From positions 1-63,196 of the IMG/VR virus record IMGVR_UViG_3300046171_000106: DNA of 63,196 nt, one strand, 5' to 3'. This document shows positions 25,029 through 35,300 of the stretch, one piece after another. The notes under the pieces are model-generated. The model did not search any database, had not been told where the DNA came from, and saw only the letters and a list, made by a program, of their open reading frames with translations. This stretch comes from a virus. Made by a program: the position numbers and the translations under genes. Each line of letters begins with the position of its first letter. The first letter of the stretch is position 1.

Positions 25029-26339
25029 TTATTTATGTAAATCATCTATTTCGATGAAGTTTTCTCCTGTGATTTGTTCTAATTTACGAATCATCTTTTC
25101 CATATTAACTTTAAACCTTTTACCAGTTTTCACATTTTCTGAATAGTAAATCCATTCACCTTGATTGTTGTGAGGAGAGATTTGGGTAACATTACCTGCT
25201 TCATCTCTTGCAAACAACTCTGCACTACCACTCACATCTTTTGAATATAAAGATGCACGATTAGTGACTCCAGATGGGTCGGATGCAAGTACTTCTAAAT
25301 GCACTGGCCCATCTTGTACATCTACATAAGTAGATGGTTTAAGTACGACTGAATCAGTCCCACTCGAAATTATTTCCTTTCCATTAGTATCTAAATTACC
25401 ACCAAGGAAAGGTACTGTATCTAAGAACAAGTTTACTTCTGGTGTAACAAACCCATAGTCGATAATATCTACAACATAATTTGGGTCTGTAAGTGCTTCT
25501 TCAAAATTAATTTGAGTACCACTACCAGAACTCCATTGTCCTTTTTTAACTAAGACACCATTCACAAATACTTCTGTATACTTGGGAATGACACTTAATG
25601 TTCTATTATTTGCATCTGTTCCACTTATTTGTGAAGTAGAAGCTGCAGTTATATCATATTGAAATCTTGTAAATGGTGCAGAACCAGTATAACTTTTTAT
25701 TATAACTGTGTCATTTACTTGTAGTCCAGCATTGAAAGTTATTGTCGATGCACTTGTTTCAACATAATCTGCACCAGACCTGTTGTCCATAAGAACACCA
25801 TTTAAGAATACTAAAACTTTGCCTGGCGTATATGATAGAGTAACACTATTTTCATCTGAACCAGTTAATACTGTTTGTCCTGCTGTTGCAGTGAATTCGT
25901 AGTTTGATATACCTGTAATTAATCCAGAAGTGACACCAGCTGTCCATGCAACTATTTCTAAGTAGTCAGAAGATTTTGCACCATCATCTAATACAATTGT
26001 TGAACCATTAGTTGCAGTATAATCATCTGGGTCTAAGAATACTCCATTAAGGAATACTGCAACCTGTCCAGAAGTATACGACAAGGAATCACCATTTGCA
26101 TCGGTGCCTGAAAAAGATGTTTGGTTTGCACTACAGTTATAAAGGTAATGTTTCATTGCAGTGATATCAGTAGAAGTATCTGCACCTACCTCAACGATAG
26201 ATTCAGTTCCACCCACACTTTTCTTAATGTATGCTTTACCATCATAGGTGTTCAATGCCAATTCACCTAACGCTAAGTCAGATGTACTTGGAATTGCACC
26301 AGCAGTAGCAGACCTTTTTAATTGGACTGTCTGTGTCAT
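25029..26339 (-). CDS. Tail fibre-like structural protein
   Basis: 436 residues. The N-terminus TVQLKRSATAGAIPSTSDLA followed by LGELALNTYDGKAYIK is the leader motif of many phage fibre proteins. Three related beta modules follow (QVAVFLNGVFLDPDDYTA, KVLVFLNGVLMDNRSGADY, YTEVFVNGVLVKKGQW). The C-terminal EWIYYSENVKTGKRFKVNME and a terminal helix are a conserved tail. It probably contributes to the distal tail or short fibres. Promoter not evident. Confidence 0.8.
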   Translation of the reverse strand: MTQTVQLKRSATAGAIPSTSDLALGELALNTYDGKAYIKKSVGGTESIVEVGADTSTDITAMKHYLYNCSANQTSFSGTDANGDSLSYTSGQVAVFLNGVFLDPDDYTATNGSTIVLDDGAKSSDYLEIVAWTAGVTSGLITGISNYEFTATAGQTVLTGSDENSVTLSYTPGKVLVFLNGVLMDNRSGADYVETSASTITFNAGLQVNDTVIIKSYTGSAPFTRFQYDITAASTSQISGTDANNRTLSVIPKYTEVFVNGVLVKKGQWSSGSGTQINFEEALTDPNYVVDIIDYGFVTPEVNLFLDTVPFLGGNLDTNGKEIISSGTDSVVLKPSTYVDVQDGPVHLEVLASDPSGVTNRASLYSKDVSGSAELFARDEAGNVTQISPHNNQGEWIYYSENVKTGKRFKVNMEKMIRKLEQITGENFIEIDDLHK

Positions 26340-26358
26340 ATGTCACTCACTTTGTCAT

Positions 26359-26399
26359 TAGGGTATATACCCTATACTTTAATCTGTTATATAACAGAT
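26359..26399. repeat. Two adjacent perfect palindromes between fibre genes
   Basis: TAGGGTATATACCCTA (26359-26374, 16 bases) and ATCTGTTATATAACAGAT (26382-26399, 18 bases), both perfect. The second spans the stop codon of the 135-aa gene. On the minus strand no T-tract follows directly, so these may be RNA-processing or attenuation hairpins, or operator-like sites. Confidence 0.6.
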
Positions 26400-26794
26400 A
26401 TTTTTTCTAATGTTGCACTCCATGTTGAAGTGTCTACAGTATATTTGATTCTAATCTGGTCATCTGCATAACCTAATCCTACATAACCTAAACAGTCATG
26501 AGGAACTAATCTGATAACTCTTTGTACATTATCAGACCCAGAATCCCACCAATCTGTTGGGGGCTCTTCACCATTAATCCTAAGTCCTAATGATAATTCT
26601 CTACCACCTTCTGAGTTATCTAACTTCAATTTTGCAGTAAGGTTATCATTATCACTTATATAAACTTTACCATCAATAGGAATGTAAAGTTCTTTCATTA
26701 CCTCTTGAGGTATTTCAATATCAATCAGTCTTTGTTCTACAGTTTCATCTACTATACCAGTATTTACTGAAAAGACTTTCCCATTGTAACTCAT
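26387..26794 (-). CDS. Conserved virion-associated protein, unknown
   Basis: 135 residues. MSYNGKVFSVNTGIVDETVE at the start, then a beta-rich body (KVYISDNDNLTAKLKLDNSEG, GLGYADDQIRIKYTVDTSTW). No family recognised. It is embedded between two fibre-like genes and preceded by GAGGATAAATT. A fibre chaperone or small fibre component is plausible by context only. Confidence 0.65.
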   Translation of the reverse strand: MSYNGKVFSVNTGIVDETVEQRLIDIEIPQEVMKELYIPIDGKVYISDNDNLTAKLKLDNSEGGRELSLGLRINGEEPPTDWWDSGSDNVQRVIRLVPHDCLGYVGLGYADDQIRIKYTVDTSTWSATLEKISVI

Positions 26795-26810
26795 AATTTA
26801 TCCTCTATTC

Positions 26811-28262
26811 TTAATAACTACCACCATCTATTGCAGTAATTGAAACTGCACCAGATGATACTGTAAACTCATTTGAGTTAAAAGATGCAATACCTTTATT
26901 ACTTGCAGTTGCATCTTCGGCTGATAAAGTTATACTACCAGCACCATTGGTTACATCAAGACCTTCTCCAGCAGTAAGAGTTCCTAATTGCATATCTCCA
27001 TTTGAAGTATGACCCATTAGAATCTGTCCATTAGTTGGTGCAGAACCATCTACACTTGTAATTGAACCTGCTAAGTCTAATCCACCAATATCTAAATTAC
27101 CTTTTGTACCAGAAACTATTGCACCAGTATCGGTTGCATCTGGAATAAAAGTAAATTTACCTGTACTATCATCGAATCCGAAGAAACCTAATTTTGCAGA
27201 TGAACCATTATGCCATCTGAACTCCATACCTCTATCTTTGTTATCATCTGAGCTAGGAGCTGAATCTCCACCAACCATAAAGATTGGGTCGTCAACTGTT
27301 ACAGTAGTACTGTTTACAGTTGTTGAAGTTCCATTGATTGTTAAGTTTCCATCTACTGTAAGGTTGTTACCTATAGTTACATTATTTGGTAATCCAACTG
27401 TTATTGTTTGACCACTTGCAGATGTCTCAATCTCGTTTGTTGTACCAGCAATGGTTAATGATTGTGAATCTAAATCGATTGCACCAGTTCCACTGTCACC
27501 AGCAGTATCTAAATCCTGTGCAGTTACATTTGTATCTACATAGTCTTTAACTGCAGCTGATGTTGGAATAGTTGTATCATTATCATTTGAACCAATTCCT
27601 TCACTTTCTATTACTAAGAAAGAATTGTTTAAACTTACTGCACCACTTGATACAGTAAATTGTGAACTGTTAAATGATGCAAGACCTTTATTAGATGTAC
27701 TTGCATCTTCACCAGCTATGGTAATTGTATTATCTGATACTGTTGTATCAATACCTTCACCACCTGTGAATGTTAAGGTCTCACCAGTTGAGAATGAATC
27801 GTTTGACCCACTATCTGCAGCTAATGATAAACTTGATACTACTGTACCAAAACTTAGTTGACCAGAACCATCTGTTCTAAGAAACTGACCACTTGTACCA
27901 TCACCATCTGGTAATGTTAGTGTAGTATCTGAGGTTACTGCATTTGGAGCTTTAAGTGCTACAAAGTTTGTACCATTGTCGGAATCTTCGTATAGTTTTA
28001 CACTACCACCTGTTGAACTTCCATTCCCTACTTTGAAGTCTGCTGGGGTTGGTGTTGAACCATCTAAAATATCTGTATAGTATTTACCACCTAATTTTTG
28101 TATTACTGCTGCTCCACCACTATTCTGTGACTCTACATAAAGGATAGCACCTGCTCCACTATTGGAAGCATCCATTGAATAGGCTAGTTCTCCTTGATTT
28201 AAGTCAGATGTAGTAGGGGCAGAAACACCTGTGCTTCTTTTAATCTGAATTACTGTTGACAT
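26811..28262 (-). CDS. Tail fibre-like structural protein
   Basis: 483 residues. Leader [20 protein letters not shown] followed by [10 protein letters not shown], then beta repeats including two copies of (A/S)SNKG(L/I)ASFNS(S/N)(Q/E)FTVSSGAVS and [20 protein letters not shown]. It ends in TAIDGGSY. The next gene upstream ends in the near-identical NTIDGGTY, suggesting a shared C-terminal tip. Same operon as the neighbouring fibre genes. Confidence 0.8.
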   Translation of the reverse strand: MSTVIQIKRSTGVSAPTTSDLNQGELAYSMDASNSGAGAILYVESQNSGGAAVIQKLGGKYYTDILDGSTPTPADFKVGNGSSTGGSVKLYEDSDNGTNFVALKAPNAVTSDTTLTLPDGDGTSGQFLRTDGSGQLSFGTVVSSLSLAADSGSNDSFSTGETLTFTGGEGIDTTVSDNTITIAGEDASTSNKGLASFNSSQFTVSSGAVSLNNSFLVIESEGIGSNDNDTTIPTSAAVKDYVDTNVTAQDLDTAGDSGTGAIDLDSQSLTIAGTTNEIETSASGQTITVGLPNNVTIGNNLTVDGNLTINGTSTTVNSTTVTVDDPIFMVGGDSAPSSDDNKDRGMEFRWHNGSSAKLGFFGFDDSTGKFTFIPDATDTGAIVSGTKGNLDIGGLDLAGSITSVDGSAPTNGQILMGHTSNGDMQLGTLTAGEGLDVTNGAGSITLSAEDATASNKGIASFNSNEFTVSSGAVSITAIDGGSY

Positions 28263-28290
28263 TATTTTCTCCTAATTATATCCTTTAGTA

Positions 28291-28503
28291 TTAGTAAGTT
28301 CCACCATCAATAGTGTTTGCGGCTTCGAACTTTCCTGTACTTGCATCAAATATAAGGGTAGTACCACTTTGTAGGGTTGCTGTGGTTGTATCCACATTGG
28401 CCAAATCATTCATATTAATTGAGGATGCATCTACTTTACCAACAGTAACTTGTTTTACTTGTTTGTTTAGTGGACTTGCAACCTTTACTTTTATAGTTGA
28501 CAT
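28291..28503 (-). CDS. Small fibre-associated protein
   Basis: 70 residues: MSTIKVKVASPLNKQVKQVT, a short helix around VDASSINMNDLANVD, then TLQSGTTLIFDASTGKFEAANTIDGGTY. The C-terminal 30 residues form the beta hairpin found at the ends of marine phage fibres. It looks like a minimal standalone tip module. It lies six bases after the stop of the 28510-28846 gene. Confidence 0.65.
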   Translation of the reverse strand: MSTIKVKVASPLNKQVKQVTVGKVDASSINMNDLANVDTTTATLQSGTTLIFDASTGKFEAANTIDGGTY

Positions 28504-28509
28504 TGTTTA

Positions 28510-28846
28510 TTAACTCCTACTTACACTTGGGGTTACAATCAACTGTCCCTCTATCAATCTTGTTTTTATCCCATCACTAGCAGTTTGAATGACATCGTAC
28601 ACATATCTTCCACTTTCTAGTGCGGCTGTTTGAGTATCAGTGAGATTTAAAGTTAAATTTCCACCCTACTCCATCATTTGAGGTATTAAATGTAGCTTTG
28701 ACTGTATTTGAACCATGAGACTTTCTTACTTGACCAAGAAAAGTCGTACTTGCAAGGTTTAAAGCCGAATCAGTGGCATCAGTCAAGGAGACAGTAATAT
28801 TAAAATCACTCCCTTGGTCTACGAATAAATTACTAATACTTGCCAT
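28510..28846 (-). CDS. Small virion-type protein (frameshifted)
   Basis: ATG at 28846 (MASISNLFVDQGSDFNITVS) with AAGGTAG upstream. The frame breaks at a GGG run (28664-28666, minus strand) that carries one G too many. The restored protein continues GGNLTLNLTDTQTAALESGR... to TAA at 28510, about 110 aa. The pattern (sheet, DGVGG turn, AALESGRYVYDVIQTASDG) is that of small beta-sandwich proteins found with phage fibres (BppU/upper-baseplate-like N-domain). Own late promoter at 28887-28880. Confidence 0.65.
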
Positions 28847-28879
28847 ATACAATACTACCTTTTGATGTTATCTAAGTAG

Positions 28880-28887
28880 TATTTATA
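28880..28887 (-). promoter_or_regulatory. T4-type late promoter
   Basis: Perfect TATAAATA on the minus strand, 33 bases before ATG 28846, followed by a leader with AAGGTAG. Confidence 0.65.
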
Positions 28888-28891
28888 CGAT

Positions 28892-29461
28892 TTAAGACTT
28901 TAAACTTTGGATTTCTTCTTTGAGTTCTTTGATAGATTCTACGAGTAATGGTACTAGTAATTCATATCTTACACCTAATGTACCATCTTCTCTTTTACCA
29001 ACTGCCTCTGGAAGTACTTTCTGGACTTCTTGAGCAATGATACCTACATCTGATTTCTTGACAAACATATTATCAACACCACCTCTTGATTCAAGATGAC
29101 TATCTTTCCAATCAAAATTATAACCACCTAGTTGACTTACTTTGTCTAGTGCATTTGATATAGGATTTATGTTTTCTTTTAATGCATAGTCTGAACTATA
29201 GAATGCAGTGATATCACCAGTTGACCTAACTTCTCCAAAAGTCACTGTAGAGTTTGTTGCAACTGCTTGACCAATAGAGAATGTAGTTCCAGATAATGAT
29301 ATACCTGTACCAGCACTATAAGTCGTATTGGTATCAGTATTAGTATCTGTTGAACTAATTGTAAGAGTATTACCACTTCTTGATACAGTAGTTGCACCAC
29401 CACCATTAAATCTTACTGTTTCCCCAGCAGATATGTTATTCGTTTGTACCACCATTTGCAT
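28892..29461 (-). CDS. Tail fibre C-terminal fragment with S74 intramolecular chaperone
   Basis: 189 residues. The last 115 (SSDYALKENINPISNALDKV, VGIIAQEVQKVLPEAV, GVRYELLVPLLVESIKELK) are the peptidase_S74 endosialidase-type intramolecular chaperone, which trims itself off after fibre trimerisation. The catalytic serine is in the SSDYALKENI segment. The upstream part continues the fibre frame at 29436-30839 through an extra A (29443-29445). It is therefore the C-terminus of an 833-aa or so fibre spanning 28892-31395. Confidence 0.85.
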   Translation of the reverse strand: MQMVVQTNNISAGETVRFNGGGATTVSRSGNTLTISSTDTNTDTNTTYSAGTGISLSGTTFSIGQAVATNSTVTFGEVRSTGDITAFYSSDYALKENINPISNALDKVSQLGGYNFDWKDSHLESRGGVDNMFVKKSDVGIIAQEVQKVLPEAVGKREDGTLGVRYELLVPLLVESIKELKEEIQSLKS

Positions 29462-30839
29462 TAAAGTTCCAGTTCGTAGTGTTGGTATCGGTATTAGTAT
29501 CTGTAGAACTAATAACTAATGTGTTAGCTGCATCATTGTATGTTACAGATGTTGCACCAGAACCAGATATCATTGCACCAATAACATCTCTAATCTCTTC
29601 ATCACTTCTTTGTGTATTAGTATCAGTATTAGTGTCGGTTGAACTAATTGTTACTGAACCTGTTGCATCATTGTATGATACAGAGGTTGCACCACCACCA
29701 GATAACATTCCACCAACAATATCTTCGATATGTTCATGGACTAGACTTACTGCACCACTTGATACTGAGAAGTCTGTTGAATTAAACGAGGCAACACCTT
29801 TTGCAGATGTAGTTGCATCGTCTACTGAAAGTGCTAATGTATGTGTTCCACTTGACTCTGAATGTGAAGCATTTAAAGCTCCAGCTGCAGTAATAAAGAC
29901 ATTTTCTGTTTCTGCAACATGTCCTTTATCATTTGAAGCTGTACCAAATTCAAATCCAGAATATGTGTCTACTGATACTTCACTAGCTGCAGTTAATCTT
30001 CCCTGTGCATCAACTGTGAATGTTGGGATTGCACTTGCAGAACCATATGTATCTGCTGTTACAGCAGTGTTGTCTAGGTTTATAGTATGTGCAATACCTT
30101 CACCAGAAGTTGCACCAGTTGATGTTAAAGCAGTTCCTGCTACTAATGTACCAACATAGTTTCCTGTTGTGTCTGTTCCAAGTGCAACTGAGTTAGCTGC
30201 AACTGTAGTTGCAAAAGATACATTACCTAGGTTTGTGACTGTTCCTGTCCCTGTAACATCTCCTGTCAAAGTAATTGAGAAGTCAGCTACATCTAAATCC
30301 ATAGTACCATCTGAGTCTTGATATACTACACTAAGACCACTTTCGGTATTACCAGAGAACATTGCACCAACAATGTCTTCAATCTCTTCTTGAGTTTTAC
30401 CAGATGTATTAATTGTTAAAGTACCAGCTGCATCATCATATGATGTTGTTATGTTTGTACCAGCAGTAATTAATGCATTAACTCTATCGTCAACTCTTTC
30501 GTTTGTATAAAATAAATTTGTATTTTCTGTTAAGTTTGAGGTATTAACAACTCCTGTGACATCTGCTGTTGTTAATGTGACTGCACCTGTTCTACCAAAT
30601 ACACTTGTTACTGGAGCTCCTGCTTGACTAAATGATATGACACCTGTAGAATTATTATATGTGATATCTCCAGATGCACTAATTTGTGTTCTGACACTTG
30701 AAGTAAATCCAGATAAATCAGCTGCAGTAATTTGAGAACCATTAATTTTAATCTGTGAACCAGAGACTAAATCTAAATTACCATTGATGTAAACTTCGTT
30801 TGAAGTTCCACCAACATTTAAATAGATATCATCGACCAT
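29436..30839 (-). CDS. Tail fibre, middle fragment
   Basis: 467 residues of beta-repeat fibre: ATG 30839 reads MVDDIYLNVGGTSNEVYING. It contains VVNTSNLTENTNLFYTNERV and several STDTNTDTNT linkers. Both ends are artificial. The N-terminal side joins 30829-31395 if the extra C at 30834 (GGTCGATG) is removed, giving LESDGDDIYLNVGG. The C-terminal side joins the S74 fragment through an extra A at 29443-29445. Same protein as its neighbours. Confidence 0.75.
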   Translation of the reverse strand: MVDDIYLNVGGTSNEVYINGNLDLVSGSQIKINGSQITAADLSGFTSSVRTQISASGDITYNNSTGVISFSQAGAPVTSVFGRTGAVTLTTADVTGVVNTSNLTENTNLFYTNERVDDRVNALITAGTNITTSYDDAAGTLTINTSGKTQEEIEDIVGAMFSGNTESGLSVVYQDSDGTMDLDVADFSITLTGDVTGTGTVTNLGNVSFATTVAANSVALGTDTTGNYVGTLVAGTALTSTGATSGEGIAHTINLDNTAVTADTYGSASAIPTFTVDAQGRLTAASEVSVDTYSGFEFGTASNDKGHVAETENVFITAAGALNASHSESSGTHTLALSVDDATTSAKGVASFNSTDFSVSSGAVSLVHEHIEDIVGGMLSGGGATSVSYNDATGSVTISSTDTNTDTNTQRSDEEIRDVIGAMISGSGATSVTYNDAANTLVISSTDTNTDTNTTNWNFNANGGTNE

Positions 30840-31395
30840 CTGATTCTAATTGAATTCCATATCCAGCAGCTGGAGTTGTAACAACACCTTGGTCATCTGC
30901 ATTAATAACTACACCAGCAGATGTATCATGATTGTAAATAGAACCAGCACCAGTCTTAGTCCATTGTGTTGTTGCAGCTTGAGTTGCACCAGCAACACCT
31001 TCATATGAACCAGTAAAGGATGTAATTCTTATAACATCTGAGTTAGCTGCAGAAGCAACAAGAGTAACACTTGTACCATTTGTTGCAGAATAATCTGTAC
31101 CATTTCTAAGTAGTATACCATTTTTAAATACTAAAACTCTATTAACTGAATACCTAAGAGTTTCTCCTAAGTTATCTGCACCACTAAATGTCTTGTTTGA
31201 ACTAGCACCATCTGAACCATCAAATTCAAAATCTTGGAAAAAGAAATACTGGTCAATAATACTATTGACTGCATCTACTAATGAACCCTTTTGACTTGTT
31301 CTAAGTGTACCTAATCCACCAACCTCATCTACAAGGTCGTTATAGGAAGTTCTTAAGACTTCTAGTGTATCATTGTTATTAACATTCTTTGCCAT
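30829..31395 (-). CDS. Tail fibre, N-terminal fragment
   Basis: 188 residues: MAKNVNNNDTLEVLRTSYND, then an LGTLRTSQKGSLVDAVNSI helix, a hinge, and the RVLVFKNGILLRNGTDYSATN beta module also seen in the 25029-26339 protein. The frame closes at TGA 30829 only because of one extra base near 30834. The protein should run on through 29436-30839 and 28892-29461, ending in an S74 chaperone domain. It overlaps the coiled-coil gene upstream by 17 bases. Confidence 0.75.
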   Translation of the reverse strand: MAKNVNNNDTLEVLRTSYNDLVDEVGGLGTLRTSQKGSLVDAVNSIIDQYFFFQDFEFDGSDGASSNKTFSGADNLGETLRYSVNRVLVFKNGILLRNGTDYSATNGTSVTLVASAANSDVIRITSFTGSYEGVAGATQAATTQWTKTGAGSIYNHDTSAGVVINADDQGVVTTPAAGYGIQLESDGR

Positions 31396-31591
31396 TACAT
31401 TTATCCAAAATTTGTGTCATCATTACTTTTAATTCTGACATTTCTACTTTTAAAGTTTCTATTTCTTTGTTCTTAGATTGCATAATTATTTTTCTTTTTT
31501 TATACAATGTATATGCATCTCTATCTGTATTTATAACAGCTTGAGAGAATTCATCTTTTATAAGATGGTCTTTTCCTTTAATCTTAGGCAA
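31379..31591 (-). CDS. Small coiled-coil protein
   Basis: 70 residues. Basic N-terminus MPKIKGKDHLIKDEFSQAVI, then KNKEIETLKVEMSELKVMMTQIL, a clear heptad coiled coil, ending CNGKEC. I recall short proteins of this type between wedge and fibre genes of marine T4-like phages. The role is unknown and could be fibre assembly or attachment. It contains an internal TATAAATA (31535-31528) that could fire the fibre gene downstream. Confidence 0.65.
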   Translation of the reverse strand: MPKIKGKDHLIKDEFSQAVINTDRDAYTLYKKRKIIMQSKNKEIETLKVEMSELKVMMTQILDKCNGKEC

Positions 31592-32330
31592 GTGCTAATC
31601 CTCTAAATGCTCTTATAGCACATGGTTGTGTTGTGTCTTTTGACTTCATTACAATCTTAACTGAGAATCCTAAGAACTCTTCTAAGTTATCTGCATCATA
31701 CTCATATGACCTAAACTTACTTGAGTCTGCATCTGGTACATTGTCTGTTGCAAATTCAGTCCAACCAAGTTCTTCTGTTGGTAAAGTATTATCTGCTTTC
31801 AATAATTTAAAGTATGTTCTAATCTCACCTAATGCAGTTCCAGCTGGTTTGAACCCATCAAAGATGACTTTCAATTGTGTTGCTGGGTTTTCTAATTGTA
31901 TTAATCTTGTACAGTAGATTGCAGAGTTATTATCTCCTTCTGGTTCTGTTGATTCAACAAAAGTTGAGTTTGTTGCAATATCATTAGAAGAACTTATTGA
32001 ATCAATTCTATTCATAATAGTATTTGCACCAATAGAACCTACATCAACAACTGGTGATACGAAATCAGAAGTTGTTGTCATGTCAAGTTCTAACTTGAAT
32101 GATTTTGCAGAACCCATTTCATTAGTTTCATTAATTTGTGATGCAATAATACCAGATGTTGTCATAAAGTTATTATCGTTTAAGACAATCGTCTGACTTG
32201 CATTTGCAAATGAATAACTATTTCCAGTTCCCTGTGGTTGATTTGTACTTGTTTTAAATAGTTCTGAACCTAAAGATGTCTTAGGATAAATTACATTAGG
32301 TACTAAAGTATGAACAACATCAAAGTACAT
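31584..32330 (-). CDS. C-terminal part of the giant DUF4815 structural protein
   Basis: 248 residues, MYFDVVHTLVPNVIYPKTSL to AIRAFRGLALA. Reading this frame upstream of its ATG gives GGTDNVTGGGVNIFATEN with no stop until it meets the 1,891-aa frame at CTAGGAAATC (extra G at 32396-32397). It is therefore not a separate gene but the C-terminal domain of the 32320-37995 protein. Body: beta-sandwich with LQVLIFDGFKPAG-like jelly-roll strands and RTYFKLLKADN. Confidence 0.7.
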   Translation of the reverse strand: MYFDVVHTLVPNVIYPKTSLGSELFKTSTNQPQGTGNSYSFANASQTIVLNDNNFMTTSGIIASQINETNEMGSAKSFKLELDMTTTSDFVSPVVDVGSIGANTIMNRIDSISSSNDIATNSTFVESTEPEGDNNSAIYCTRLIQLENPATQLKVIFDGFKPAGTALGEIRTYFKLLKADNTLPTEELGWTEFATDNVPDADSSKFRSYEYDADNLEEFLGFSVKIVMKSKDTTQPCAIRAFRGLALA

Positions 32331-35300
32331 ATTCTCTGTTGCAAATATATTTACACCACCACCTGTAACATTGTCTGTACCACCTAAGATGATTTCCTAG
32401 AGATACATTAATCTCATATGAGTCTAAATCAAATGATTGTATTGCAGTGTGAGTTGTATTAATCTTACTAATTGGTATTCCACCTAAAGTATCTTCTACA
32501 GATGCAACTGTAAATGTTGCAAATGTTGTTGCACCAGAACCACCAACTGCATCTTGTCTAATTGTAATTGTTTCGTTTACTGCATAGTTAAAGCCAGGAT
32601 TATTAATTTTAAGTGAACTTATATTTGTGTTTGTATTAAGGATTACATCAAAAGTTGCACCAGAACCATTTCCACTGGAAACTCCACTTATTCCTGTATA
32701 AGTAGCAGATGCACCTGTTCCAGTTACATTACTAGTTGCAGTTAGGATACCATTATCCTTATCTCCCTCAACACCAGATATGATTACATTTGAATCACCA
32801 TCATACATACCATGTGATTGATGCAATACTCTTACTCTGTCTCTATCACTTGTTCCAACAACCTCGATTGCATTTCTTTTTAATTTCTTATTTGGTATTG
32901 ATTTATTTTCTAGAACTACTTTACCAGATGTTGAACTAAACTTACATCTGTTAATATTGAATTTTAAATCTTGTAATTGTTCTGGAGTCCAAGTTGAACT
33001 GTTTTGTGATTTGAATAATACACCAGCATATGGTTGTCTGTCGATTGGTTCTTTTGTATGAACATCGAAATCACCCATCTGACCAACCCAAGCTAAGTAT
33101 GCATTTGAATTTGATTCAAGTACAAAACAATATTCTGTATTTGGATTCAAGTATACTGGTGCTGGGAAAGTAAACTTAGTAGCTGTTTGTGCATTTGCAC
33201 TTGTTGTAATCTCACTTGGATATAATGTTTTCTCTGCAAAAGGTAATACCTTCTGAGTTGGTGAACCATTTAACATCTGTCTAATAGAACATGTTACTGG
33301 TAATCCACCACCATCTTTTGCACTAAAGAATACTTCAATAGAATTTATAAATACACCCTCTTCTCTTTCTACTAAGAATGATTGTGCAAGTGGGTCAACC
33401 CATCTTGTTGTAGTACTAACATCAACAAGTTGATTTGCTCTACCTTCGTTTACTGTTTCATTTACTACTCTACCATTTCTTGTAGAAATAACTTCTGTTT
33501 GTGTAGAAGTTAATGAACCATTTGCCATGAAGTTTGCAAATGCAGAAGTGGTTGACAATGCACTATCGACTGTATCAGTATCAGTAACTTTTAAAGTTCT
33601 AACACCAGTTTCAAATCTTAAGGTGTCATCGTTTGGTACTGTAAAGGTTGCATTAAGTTTACCTTGATTATCTGTTTTAAGTTTTGTTCCCTTTGAAGTT
33701 CCACCACTTACACCATAAGTTCCAGATGCTGGAGTACAATGTGCATTTACATTGATGTTATCAAAGAATACATTTAATGCAGTATTTGGTTTTAACAATT
33801 CACCAGTTAAGGTAATGTCTATTGTTCTCATGAAGTTGATTGCAGATACACCAACAACTCTATCATTTCTTGTTGTTGAAATATCTTCTACTACATTAGT
33901 TATAATACCACTTCTTCTTTCTCTTGTTGGTATAGTTCTAACCTGTGTAGTTGTAACTGCAACTCTACCTCTACCCCTATTAATTCTTTGTCTTCTTCTT
34001 CTAAATCTTCTACCTCTAAGTAATTCAAACTCTTCTGGTTCGTCACCTAACATATTATTTTCTAAGAAGTTACCTACTTGTTGGGTTACAGTTGGAATAC
34101 CTGCCCATGTTTGTTGCCAATCATTCCATACTGTACCTACTTCAACACCAGCTAATACTGCATCAAAGTTTCCTTCTTGAGATGAAGTAATACTTGGTAG
34201 TTGTTCCATGTCATGCCAAACATCCTTGTCTGGACTTAGTTCCATTCTTCCTACAAAGTTTGCAACATCATATGGGTTAACATTGACTTGTTGTGATGCT
34301 TTGTTAGAAGTGATATGAGCTTCTTCTGTAAATGGTAATGTAAGTAAATCACCACTTTTAGTAATATTAGAAGAGATACCTGTATTGTATTCTAGGTCAA
34401 AATAATTTGTTCTATGTGATGGTCTTGCAATACCTTCTTTTTGGTCTACTGCAATACCATAGTCTGGGTGGAATACATCTCCAACTCCATGACCTTTAAA
34501 TGGGTCGACAACAAAACCAGATTTAAATTTATCAAATCCATCGTCATCTAAAACTTGTAATGTTTCTGTTTTTTCTTCCAACATAGAAAGTGAGACTGCT
34601 GTTTCTAATTGAGTAAGTCTCCTTTGCATACCATCAATATCTCTCATGGTATATCGTCTATGTTGTACTAATTGTGTTTCTATATCTCCTACATCTGGAG
34701 TAAATGCTGGTATGAATACTTCTGCAACTTCAATTGCATTATCAACCTTTGCACCTTTCTTAGGTACATCGGAAGGTTCACCACTTACTACAACAAACTC
34801 TCCTAATGCAGTTAAGAATATTCTATCAAGTCTTGCAAGATAGTGGTCATAGTCTACTGTAATATTTGAACCTATTTTTGCAAGGTCTGGATTGAAAGAA
34901 CCATTCCCTTCAAATGTAGTTGCACTATATGACATTGGTAAAGAACTTATACCAGAAATATTTTGTGGAGATGATATATCATTTGATGGTTGTGTTCCTA
35001 GTAGTCTAGCTGCAACTGGTCTATAGTCAATTGAGTCTGCAAGATGGAATTCACCATCTGCATCAAAGGATGCACTTGGGTCAAATCTATCTGCAACATA
35101 ACTTGGTACTTCGTCAAATGCAAGAGTACCATATGAATTACCAGTAAATACATTACCACCACCAGAGTGAGTAAAGAAGTCAATAATAATCATTAACTTA
35201 TTACTAGGTGCTGGTTTTCCTTTCTTTCTAGTTAATTTAGATATACCATAGTATCCATCTCTTTGACCATCGTCAAACATGAAACTATCTGTAATTTCTT

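Noticed and set aside
31584-32330. A separate 248-aa gene
   Set aside because: Its frame is open upstream of the ATG with conserved-looking sequence and joins the 1,891-aa frame after a one-base change, so it is a fragment of the same protein.
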